From CAYGZA01 sp964354135 (GTDB taxonomy: Bacteria > Planctomycetota > Planctomycetia > Pirellulales > Thermoguttaceae), in assembly GCA_964354135.1 (NCBI GenBank), contig CAYGZA010000297.1, positions 1 through 8,606 of the forward strand: a stretch of 8,606 nucleotides of DNA. Direction: 5' to 3'. Numbering within the stretch: the first letter of the stretch is position 1; the number at the start of each line of letters is the position of its first letter. The notes beneath the pieces were generated by a model. It had not been told where the DNA came from. It saw only the letters and a program-made list of their open reading frames with translations, and ran no database searches. Shown one piece after another: positions 1-5,292 of this stretch. Made by a program: the position numbers and the translations under genes.

Positions 1-1
1 C

Positions 2-583
2 GGGCTGGACGGCCTGATGACCTACCGCGTCCACCGGGCGATGGGCCAGCCGGTCGAGAACACCCTGCACGACATCCGCTGGGGCGACTGGGACCAGTCG
101 GGCACCGTCAAGGATTACGTTTGGGTGTTCCTCATCAGCGGCTCTGCCCCGCCGTCGCACTTCGCCGGCGGCTGGAAGGGGGCCTCCAGCGAGCGGCAGC
201 CGGCCATGTATTTCCGCCTCGGCGGCGGCACCCTCAAGGGAATCTCCAAGCCCGGCGAGATCGTCTGGTCGCGGGTCTTCGTCGATAGCGGCCGGCTCCG
301 GATGGACCTCGGCCGCGCGGGCGTGGTGGAGCTTCCCAGAGAGGAGACCGACCGCCGCTGGCGACTGACGACCTCCCAGTGGCCCATCATGAGCGCGGTG
401 CTCTACGGCGTCACGCGGGACCAGATGATGGCCCGGCACAAAGCCAACCACATCCAGGTGGTTTACGCCCAGAGTGCCAAGGAGGCCGATGCCGCCCTCC
501 TGGCCAAAGCAGCGATGGCCGACGCGATGGGCATCGACGTGTCGCTCTGCGGCGCCCGCAAGAACGGCAAACCCTGGGCGTGA
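2..583 (+). CDS. L-fucose/L-arabinose isomerase family protein, C-terminal part (5' end outside window)
   Basis: The frame is open from the first bases and ends in TGA at 581-583, giving about 193 residues of the C-terminal part. I recognise the C-terminal domain of the L-fucose/L-arabinose isomerase family, cytoplasmic ketol-isomerases that convert an aldose such as L-fucose to its ketose with a divalent metal. Supporting segments are 'DIRWGDWDQSG', 'ISGSAPPSHFAGGW', 'SSERQPAMYFRLGGGTLKG' and near the end 'RHKANHIQVVYA', whose histidines fit the C-terminal substrate and metal region of this fold. Family members have roughly 450-600 residues, so over half is missing to the left, and the ATG at 17 is an internal methionine, not the start. 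The exact sugar cannot be decided from this domain. The gene is followed 19 bp later by a dispersed repeat, and no plus-strand partner follows it. Confidence 0.8.
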   Translation, partial: GLDGLMTYRVHRAMGQPVENTLHDIRWGDWDQSGTVKDYVWVFLISGSAPPSHFAGGWKGASSERQPAMYFRLGGGTLKGISKPGEIVWSRVFVDSGRLRMDLGRAGVVELPREETDRRWRLTTSQWPIMSAVLYGVTRDQMMARHKANHIQVVYAQSAKEADAALLAKAAMADAMGIDVSLCGARKNGKPWA

Positions 584-602
584 GGGGGCTGCAGCACACG
601 TT

Positions 603-704
603 CCCCGACGCAGTAGAGGTAGGCTGGGGCGAAGCCCCAGCAATGAGCAGGAGCATGTAGAGGGCCCGAATGAAATGCTGGGGCTGCGCCCCAACCTACC
701 GGCT
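603..704. repeat. Dispersed palindromic repeat, copy A (102 bp)
   Basis: This element recurs at 1820-1931 in the same orientation. The two align end to end with one 10-bp indel and three substitutions (about 97% identity outside the indel). Its core is an imperfect inverted repeat of 25-bp arms (618-642 and 676-700, 23 of 25 matching) around a 33-bp centre. Each arm holds its own small hairpin: CTGGGGC-GAA-GCCCCAG on the left and TGGGGC-TGC-GCCCCA on the right. I see no coding capacity; the structure is that of a REP/BIME-like or miniature non-autonomous element. It sits 19 bp after the fucose isomerase stop, where it may act as a transcript 3' structure. Mobility is inferred, not shown. Confidence 0.85.
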
Positions 705-707
705 TGT

Positions 708-725
708 GTTATGCTGAAGCATAAC
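708..725. other. Small hairpin next to repeat copy A
   Basis: A perfect 7-bp stem GTTATGC / GCATAAC closes a TGAA tetraloop 3 bp beyond copy A. No T tract follows on either strand, so it is not a classical intrinsic terminator. It may stabilise the 3' end of the fucose isomerase transcript or be incidental. Confidence 0.3.
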
Positions 726-776
726 CTACGCGACTGCCGCCCATCGGCTCGCGGCGATTGCCGCCGGCGCATGAAC

Positions 777-802
777 AACCCGCGCCGGACACGACGCGGG
801 TT
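777..802 (-). terminator. Hairpin downstream of the PEP-CTERM gene, possible terminator
   Basis: A perfect 8-bp GC-rich stem (AACCCGCG / CGCGGGTT) with a 10-base loop lies 27 bp beyond the stop codon of the minus-strand PEP-CTERM gene, between convergent genes. The bases after the stem on the minus strand (GTTCATG) are only weakly T-rich, so factor-independent termination is plausible but not certain. It could serve both convergent transcripts. Confidence 0.45.
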
Positions 803-828
803 CGATTCTTCACGATTCGGAAACAGGA

Positions 829-1571
829 TTACGCGGCCGTCCGCTTCCGTCGCAGCCGGACACCAACGATTCCTAGCCCGGCGACAACGGACCAGACGAT
901 CAGCGAAGCGGGCTCAGGGACAACCCCGGCGACGGCGTCGATCTCGGGTTCAGACAAATCACCTCCGCCCCACGCCACCAGCTTCACGTATCGATATGCC
1001 CCGTCGAGTTGGAAGACACCGGATATGTCGTCGCTAAGCCACCCGTTGCCATTCGTGTCTTCGGCAGAATTGAAGGGGCGCCATCCATCGAGATAGACGT
1101 CGGTCACGCTGGCTTCGCCGCCCGTGGTACCCCAGAGTGTGTTGCTCCCGAACACTCGGTATTCAAGGCCCTCCGCAAGATACGGTCCGTGGTCCTGCGA
1201 GGTGAACACGGCCACCTTGTCGAACGCAGCGCCCAGGTCCCACCAGCCACCGTCTGAATAGATCTGTGCCCAAAGCCCATCAAGCCGGTCGCCGTTCGTG
1301 TTCGGGTCGCCTATGCCCCCCCACCAAGTGTCGTCCCAGCCCGTGCTTACTCCGCTGTCTCCATAGAACCCGGCGTTCGGATCACCGGCATTGCGCCCCA
1401 GGAAGTCACCCACNNNNNNNNNNAGCCAATAGTCCCGCCATGCACGACGGCCGCCGCGTTGTAGTTTGGGTCCCCGGGGACCCATGAATACGCGCCAGCA
1501 GCTAACGCTTCGGTTCCCAACAGGCAAACCGACAGCAGCGCAAGCGCGGCGATTACGCGAGCAGTTCTCAT
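829..1571 (-). CDS. PEP-CTERM sorting domain protein, frame broken by an assembly gap
   Basis: The N-terminal part (49 codons from ATG 1571) is a signal peptide: basic MRTAR, a hydrophobic core, and a likely cleavage after 'EALAA'. The C-terminal part (194 residues after the gap) is Gly/Asp/Trp-rich, with 'AGDPNAGFYGDSG', 'YRYVKLVAWGGGD' and an Asp/Asn loop 'DTNGNGWLSDD' loosely like a calcium-binding loop. It ends in a typical PEP-CTERM tail: 'VPEPAS', a hydrophobic helix, then 'RLRRKR'. Such proteins are exported by Sec, and the tail is processed by an exosortase, leaving a surface or exopolysaccharide-associated protein. The two parts lie in different frames only because of the 10 N. A longer minus-strand reading in the C-terminal frame up to 1689 lacks a signal peptide and is spurious upstream of the gap. 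The start is supported by a perfect AGGAGG 8 bases before the ATG. The binding target is unknown. Confidence 0.85.
1414..1423. other. Assembly gap (10 N) inside the PEP-CTERM gene
   Basis: Ten unknown bases interrupt the gene. The 5' side contributes 148 nt (49 codons plus one base) and the 3' side exactly 195 codons including the stop. The real missing length must therefore leave remainder 2 when divided by 3 if the gene is intact. The round number 10 suggests a placeholder rather than a measured length, so protein length and frame across the gap cannot be trusted. Confidence 0.95.
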
Positions 1572-1579
1572 CTCTCAAT

Positions 1580-1585
1580 CCTCCT
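1580..1585 (-). promoter_or_regulatory. Shine-Dalgarno site of the PEP-CTERM gene
   Basis: The minus strand reads AGGAGG, a perfect match to the anti-SD core, with an 8-base spacer to the ATG at 1569-1571. It fixes the start at 1571 and rejects the longer reading that begins at 1689. Confidence 0.8.
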
Positions 1586-1676
1586 CTTTCATGAAAGGTT
1601 TGCCACACAAGGTCTTGCGGCCTGAGAGTAGGGCGAATTGGGTACCCCCACCCCCTACCCCAACGGAACGCTTCAG

Positions 1677-1700
1677 ACCTTATCACCAAATCCGTAAGGT
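1677..1700. promoter_or_regulatory. Inverted repeat in the PEP-CTERM upstream region, operator-like
   Basis: ACCTTA and TAAGGT are perfect 6-bp arms 12 bp apart, centred about 117 bp upstream of the PEP-CTERM start. The surrounding stretch 1572-1819 has no credible gene and is locally more AT-rich (around 1735-1765) than its surroundings, as expected of a promoter region. I found no -35/-10 pair good enough to call. The arms could be a regulator site or chance. Confidence 0.2.
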
Positions 1701-1819
1701 TAATGCCCGCTCACCCCCGATTCCTGACAACGAAAATGGGAATTTTGTCGAAATAATCTCACTAGAGGGGGTTTTGGACGATTCACGCCGCGGAATTGCC
1801 CCCGATGAGGGATAGACGC

Positions 1820-1931
1820 CCCCGACGCAGTAGAGGTAGGCTGGGGCGAAGCGGAGCGAAGCCCCAGCAATGAGCAGGAGCATGTAGAGGACCCGAATGA
1901 AATGCTGGGGCTGCACCCCAGCCTACCGGCT
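1820..1931. repeat. Dispersed palindromic repeat, copy B (112 bp)
   Basis: This is the second copy of the element at 603-704, in the same orientation. It differs by a 10-bp insertion (GCGGAGCGAA, itself a near duplicate of adjacent bases) in the left arm and three substitutions. Its right arm reaches into the 3' end of the secretin-like gene: the TAG stop of that gene (complement of 1923-1925) is part of the repeat arm. Together with copy A it brackets the PEP-CTERM gene as direct repeats. Confidence 0.85.
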
Positions 1932-3350
1932 GGCGGTACCGGCGATTGCGGCTGGCGGTACCGGCGATTGCGGCTGGCGGATGCGGAGCGTCGCAGCATT
2001 GCGTTCCCACGCCGGAGCGTGGGAACGAGCGTAAGCAGAGCAGGCAGCCCAGTAGTAGCGTGCGGCAAGTGCCTGGCGCAGCGCCGGCCCGGGCTGCTCC
2101 TCCTCGGGCTTTGCCTCTTCATGCCGCGCCAGCGTTTCGCGTTGCCCCGCGCCGGCCTGTTCTACGGCGTTGGGAACGATGTGCAAGCGGAGCACGACCA
2201 GAAGCTCGTATCTCTCGACCGTGCCGCGATCGGCGTTGGAGGGCTGCACCGGAATGGAGAGATCCTGAGGGAGCGGCGGTTTCTCACTGCGCACCGTCGT
2301 TTTCTGCCGCCGGATTCCTCCCAAGAGCGCGGTTGTGCCATCGCGGACGACGACCCGCGAGGTGGTCCGCGATGACGGTTTTCCATCTCGCGCGTGTTCC
2401 GCGCCCTCACTGGTCAGGTCCGCCGAGGGGGCGACTTGGATGTCCAAACAGATCGAGCCCGTGGCGGAGGCCCGCGGCCACACTTGGAGCAAGTCGGCGG
2501 GCGGCGTCGCCCTTTCCGGGGCCGAGCTTTTGCCGGCTTGGGCCTCGGCAAGGGTGACTGTCAGCGGGCGATCGTCTCGCACCGTCGACCGGGAGACGCC
2601 CAAGAGCTTCGTTTCCCCGATCAGCTCCAGCGTGTCCAGCAACGCGGGAACGGGGCCGTCGAGGAGCCCGAACTTCAGGCAGGGCTGGCGGGTGCGAAGC
2701 ATCGCCGGCGCATCGCCGGATGCATCGGGCGTGTTGAGTGCGTGAGGCGGAGCGGGCCAGGCGGGCCGGACATTCTTGTGCCGCTGGAGGAACTCAAAGT
2801 TGACTCCCTCCCGGCCGTCCGGCAAACGGACCCTGAGAACCATGGCTTCCAGCGTCACCTCAGGCGGCCTGTGGTCGATTTCTCGGACCGGCCGCTCCAT
2901 CCGTCTCAAGGCAATCCCCGATGTCCCCTCTCCGCGGATACGCAACTCCGTCGTTTCGGTGGTGGGTTTTAGGTCGGCGGCTAAGGAGCGTTGCACGGTT
3001 TCGGGAGGGCGAGGCTCAACGCTGCGCTGGGGCACTTGGCGGTTGACCGCGTCCGGGCTGGAAAGCGTCGCCGGCCGTCGGGTAGTTCCTGTGGCCACGC
3101 GCCGCAACACGTTCCTCGGCTGACGCGGGGAGGCCAACTGCGTGGCGACGTCTTTCGGTTGGGTCGCCACTGCTGCCGATGCGGGCAACAGCGCCGGGCC
3201 GGCAGCCGCGGATGTGGCTCGGCGGGAGCCTCGCCCTCCCGGGATCAAGAGACCCCAATGAGAATCAGGAGGTAGGGTAAGGCAAAGGGCCAGCCCGAGG
3301 CCCGCTCCAGCGAGCGCCCCGAGCAACAGGACGCGAGAGAGGCTCTTCAT
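1923..3350 (-). CDS. Degenerate secretin-like (type II/III secretion GspD family) protein with repeat-derived C-terminus
   Basis: The 475 residues begin with a membrane anchor or uncleaved signal (residues 6-27), followed by a Pro/Arg/Ser-rich, probably disordered stretch (29-160). Residues 163-189 ('EVTLEAMVLRVRL ... VNFEFLQ') and 226-272 ('KFGLLDG ... LIGETKLLG') match secretin-domain patterns. Residues 328-392 resemble the end of the secretin barrel: 'VVVRDGTTALLGGI' corresponds to the 'VPDGTTVVIGGL' motif and 'YELLVVLRLHIV' to the closing 'ELLVLLTPRIV'. The usual loop between them is short and altered. No N0/N1 or STN domain is evident and no secretion genes adjoin, so outer-membrane pore function is doubtful. 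A GGAAGA motif lies 4 bases before the ATG. Residues 441-475 are read through dispersed repeats, so the original end was probably near residue 400-440. Confidence is moderate for family and low for function. Confidence 0.65.
   Translation of the reverse strand: MKSLSRVLLLGALAGAGLGLALCLTLPPDSHWGLLIPGGRGSRRATSAAAGPALLPASAAVATQPKDVATQLASPRQPRNVLRRVATGTTRRPATLSSPDAVNRQVPQRSVEPRPPETVQRSLAADLKPTTETTELRIRGEGTSGIALRRMERPVREIDHRPPEVTLEAMVLRVRLPDGREGVNFEFLQRHKNVRPAWPAPPHALNTPDASGDAPAMLRTRQPCLKFGLLDGPVPALLDTLELIGETKLLGVSRSTVRDDRPLTVTLAEAQAGKSSAPERATPPADLLQVWPRASATGSICLDIQVAPSADLTSEGAEHARDGKPSSRTTSRVVVRDGTTALLGGIRRQKTTVRSEKPPLPQDLSIPVQPSNADRGTVERYELLVVLRLHIVPNAVEQAGAGQRETLARHEEAKPEEEQPGPALRQALAARYYWAACSAYARSHAPAWERNAATLRIRQPQSPVPPAAIAGTASR
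1928..1980. repeat. 22-bp tandem duplication plus partial third unit
   Basis: Two identical 22-bp units (1928-1949 and 1950-1971), each containing the palindrome CGGTACCG, are followed by the first 9 bp of a third unit (1972-1980). They abut repeat copy B and lie inside the reading frame of the secretin-like protein. Because 22 is not a multiple of 3, the unit is read in different frames, which argues that the tail is not a selected protein repeat. Confidence 0.85.
2002..2027. repeat. Perfect 11-bp-stem palindrome with CGGA loop
   Basis: CGTTCCCACGC pairs perfectly with GCGTGGGAACG across the loop CGGA. It has the look of another dispersed intergenic repeat; from memory, peptides such as 'PTLRRGNA' and 'HAPAWERNA', which it encodes in different frames, recur as apparent protein tails in Planctomycetota. 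It is in frame with the secretin-like gene as residues 441-450. No T tract follows on the minus strand, so I do not call it an intrinsic terminator. Confidence 0.8.
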
Positions 3351-3682
3351 GGGTCTTCCGTGACGGCGTTGTCAGGGTCGACATCGCATCCGGCGACTCC
3401 CGCCGACGCGGCCAACCGCAATCATCCGCCGTCTTTACCTTTATCGGATAGCCGCGCCAAACGGAACGACCCGAACGCCGCGAATTCCCCGCACAACCGA
3501 ATCGCCGTGGCCGGCCCGCAAGGTCTCGTTCCCTTGACGGATCGTTACAACCGGAATAGCTTTCCACGGCGGGCGAAGCCGTCGCGGCAGAAGGCCAAGA
3601 GAATAGGCGCAGCGAAGTCCCCTCAATCCTCTCCGCTGCGCCCGATGAACCGCGCCTCTCCGCAGTGGCGCAGGTCAACCCA

Positions 3683-3710
3683 ACCATAAGTCAGGAAGAG
3701 GCACAGTCAA
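3683..3710 (-). promoter_or_regulatory. Candidate sigma-70 promoter upstream of the secretin-like gene
   Basis: On the minus strand TTGACT (3705-3710, 5 of 6 to TTGACA) is separated by 16 bp from TATGGT (3683-3688, 4 of 6 to TATAAT). It would start transcription near 3676 and give a leader of about 325 nt before the ATG at 3350. The whole stretch 3351-3752 has no gene I believe; the open frames there have low-complexity Arg/Ser/Pro composition and no recognisable domain. A promoter nearer to the gene may exist. Confidence 0.3.
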
Positions 3711-3752
3711 ATCGCCCGGCGAGCCGGCTGCCGACCGCGGTTGGGGGCAGGC

Positions 3753-4703
3753 TCACGGCTGGCTGGCGGTCCAATCGAGACCCAGATCCAGTGCGACGGC
3801 TGCGTGGGTGAGCGCCCCCACGCTGATGCGGTCTACGCCGCTTTCCGCGATCGCACGGACGTTGCCGAGGCTCACGCCCCCGGACGCCTCCAGCTCGACC
3901 AGGGGATTGACGGCGTCGCGGCGGGCCACCGCGTCGCGCAACTCGTGCGGCGACATGTTGTCCAAAAGAACGATGTCCGGGGCCGCCGGCAGCACGTCTT
4001 CGAGCTGCTCCAAGGTGTCGACCTCCACTTCAACGATCATCCCGGATTGCTGCGGCGCCGGGACGTTTTCACGGACCCACCGGCGGGCCCGGACCACCGC
4101 GTCGGCAGGCCGACCGCGCGGACTGCATCCCGGAGATGCGTCTGCCCAGAAGGCGAGATGGTTGTCCTTGATCAAGATAGCGTCGAAGAGGCCCGTGCGG
4201 TGGTTCCAGCCGCCGCCCATCCGCACGGCGTACTTCTCCAGCCGGCGCCAACCGGGCGTGGTCTTGCGAGTGTCGAAAATCCGGGCCTTGGTCCCGGCGA
4301 CTGCCGCGACGTATCTCGACGCAAGCGTGGCGATCCCCGACAGGCGCCCGAGAAGGTTCAGGAGCAACCGTTCGGCGGTGAGCAGACTCGCGGCGGGGCC
4401 GTCGATGCGGGCCACACAATCGTCAGGCTGCACGGAGCGGCCGTCTTCCGTCTTTGGGGTCCACAGGAGCCGGGAATCGATCTGCTCCAACACAGCTTCG
4501 GCCGCCGGCAAGCCCGCGATCACGCCCGCCTGCCGGGCCATGACCATTCCGCGGCCGATGGCGTCCTGCGGCACCAGGGCCGCCGTGGTGCAGTCGCCGT
4601 GTACGCCCAGGTCCTCGCGAATCGCCAGCCGCACCAACTCCCGGAGATCATCCCCGAGCGAAGCGTCCCACGCGGTTTGCCGGAATTCCCTCTTCACGTG
4701 CAT
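3753..4703 (-). CDS. nadC: Nicotinate-nucleotide pyrophosphorylase (carboxylating), quinolinate phosphoribosyltransferase
   Basis: This cytoplasmic enzyme converts quinolinate and PRPP to nicotinate mononucleotide, CO2 and pyrophosphate, the entry into NAD from the de novo pathway. With the start at ATG 4703 it has 316 residues, close to the usual 280-300. The N-terminal domain has 'LVRLAIREDLG' then 'GDCTTAALVP'. The barrel carries the family signature 'DTRKTTPGWR' (144-153), 'MGGGWNHRTGLFDAILIKDNH' spread over 162-182, 'VEVEVD' (224-229), 'LLDNM' (246-250) and 'ELEASGGV' (270-277), so the PRPP and quinolinate residues (Arg, Lys, His, Glu, Asp) are all present. An upstream TTG at 4799 would add 32 residues unlike the family, with no SD; 'REFRQTAWD' just after the ATG matches how I expect planctomycete NadC to begin. 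The start codon lacks a strong SD. No other nad gene is adjacent. Confidence 0.93.
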   Translation of the reverse strand: MHVKREFRQTAWDASLGDDLRELVRLAIREDLGVHGDCTTAALVPQDAIGRGMVMARQAGVIAGLPAAEAVLEQIDSRLLWTPKTEDGRSVQPDDCVARIDGPAASLLTAERLLLNLLGRLSGIATLASRYVAAVAGTKARIFDTRKTTPGWRRLEKYAVRMGGGWNHRTGLFDAILIKDNHLAFWADASPGCSPRGRPADAVVRARRWVRENVPAPQQSGMIVEVEVDTLEQLEDVLPAAPDIVLLDNMSPHELRDAVARRDAVNPLVELEASGGVSLGNVRAIAESGVDRISVGALTHAAVALDLGLDWTASQP

Positions 4704-4739
4704 TTCCCATTGGCTCACAAGCGAGGACCAGAACGGTTT

Positions 4740-4768
4740 AGGATACCCCCGGGGGGCCTTGGTCGAAA
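4740..4768 (-). promoter_or_regulatory. Weak candidate promoter of nadC
   Basis: The minus strand shows TTTCGA (4763-4768), a 17-bp spacer and TATCCT (4740-4745, 4 of 6 to TATAAT), about 37 bp upstream of the preferred ATG at 4703. It would lie inside the coding region if the TTG at 4799 were the start. The -35 match is only 3 of 6. Confidence 0.22.
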
Positions 4769-4857
4769 CCCCTTTCGGCGCGATAATGGGGCGCGCCAAT
4801 GAGGAGTGTGGGTCAGGAGGTAATCTCAGGGCCTCGTAGTTTCCGGGCTTTCTGCGT

Positions 4858-4953
4858 ATGTCCCAGGATCCTCAGAGCGATCTCCCGCGTCGCTCCGCCT
4901 AGCTGCTCCGCCGAGCGGATCAGATCGCGGTCGCCGTTCTGGTTGCACTCGGC
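4858..4953 (+). other. Probable N-terminal coding part of the ComEA-like gene, interrupted by TAG at 4900-4902
   Basis: In frame with the downstream helix-hairpin-helix gene, ATG 4858 begins MSQDPQSDLPRRSA. A TAG codon at 4900-4902 follows, then LLRRADQIAVAVLVALG directly joins the annotated start at 4954. The part after the stop completes a transmembrane helix that the ATG at 4954 would truncate, so the gene's natural start is very likely upstream. Either the TAG is a nonsense mutation or base error, or translation starts after it at a non-standard codon (CTG at 4903). No clear SD precedes 4858 or 4903; a perfect AGGAGGT at 4815-4821 has no start codon at the right distance. Confidence 0.6.
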
Positions 4954-5292
4954 ATGGCGGCAACGCTCGGGTGGTGGGTTCGCCACGGAGGATTGCGAGG
5001 CGGGCTGGTCGAGGTCGAGCGGGCCGAGCCCCAGTTTGCCCAGTTCGAGGTGGACATCAACACCGCCGACTGGCCGGAACTGCTGCAACTACCGGCGATC
5101 GGGGAGACGCTTGCCCGGCGGATCGTCGAGTCCCGCCACGAAAAAGGGCCGTTCGCGGACCACAAAGACCTGAGGCGGGTCCGCGGCATCGGGCCCAAGA
5201 CCCTCGATACGATCCGCCCGTATCTCAAGCCCATGCCAGAGAGGGGTGCAATTGCCGGCAAGGGGGTTCGGCCTCTGAAGGGCGGCGGTTAG
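4954..5292 (+). CDS. Helix-hairpin-helix (ComEA-like) membrane-anchored DNA-binding protein
   Basis: From the first ATG after the TAG the product has 112 residues. Residues 1-15 are the end of a transmembrane helix whose beginning lies upstream of this ATG. A short linker ('LVEVERAEPQ') leads to the HhH domain (about residues 32-95): 'VDINTADWPELLQLPAIGETLARRIVESR', with hairpin 'PAIGETLA', and a second hairpin 'VRGIGPKTLDTIRPYL'. This is the ComEA / DUF655-like tandem HhH, which binds DNA non-specifically; in competence systems ComEA receives incoming DNA at the membrane. Here no competence genes adjoin, so that role is inferred only from family. It is transcribed divergently from nadC and converges on the NagA-like gene, sharing the four bases TTAG (5289-5292) with its stop. 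The short C-terminal Gly/Lys-rich tail has no recognisable function. The start codon is doubtful. Confidence 0.8.
   Translation: MAATLGWWVRHGGLRGGLVEVERAEPQFAQFEVDINTADWPELLQLPAIGETLARRIVESRHEKGPFADHKDLRRVRGIGPKTLDTIRPYLKPMPERGAIAGKGVRPLKGGG

Noticed and set aside
474..1096. Plus-strand open frames running across repeat copy A and the PEP-CTERM gene
   Set aside because: They read through the palindromic repeat and antisense to the PEP-CTERM tail, with Arg-rich low-complexity products.
1928..1980. CRISPR-like array
   Set aside because: The units are directly adjacent with no spacers, and there are only two and a partial; no cas genes are present.
1700..2122. Minus-strand open frame with peptides such as 'LVPTLRRGNAMLRRSAS'
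   Set aside because: This is a translation of the repeat cluster, and its frame overlaps the secretin-like gene.
3360..3689. 109-codon plus-strand open frame between the secretin-like gene and nadC
   Set aside because: Arg/Pro/Ser-rich with no signal, domain or SD; a shadow of GC-rich intergenic DNA.
4704..4799. TTG start at 4799 for nadC giving 348 residues
   Set aside because: There is no SD, the extra 32 residues do not resemble NadC, and the candidate promoter would fall inside. ATG 4703 fits better.
3741..4802. 353-codon open frame on the plus strand antisense to nadC
   Set aside because: It mirrors nadC, whose full set of family motifs is on the minus strand. The plus product is Arg/Gly/Pro-rich with no domain; high GC keeps opposite frames open.
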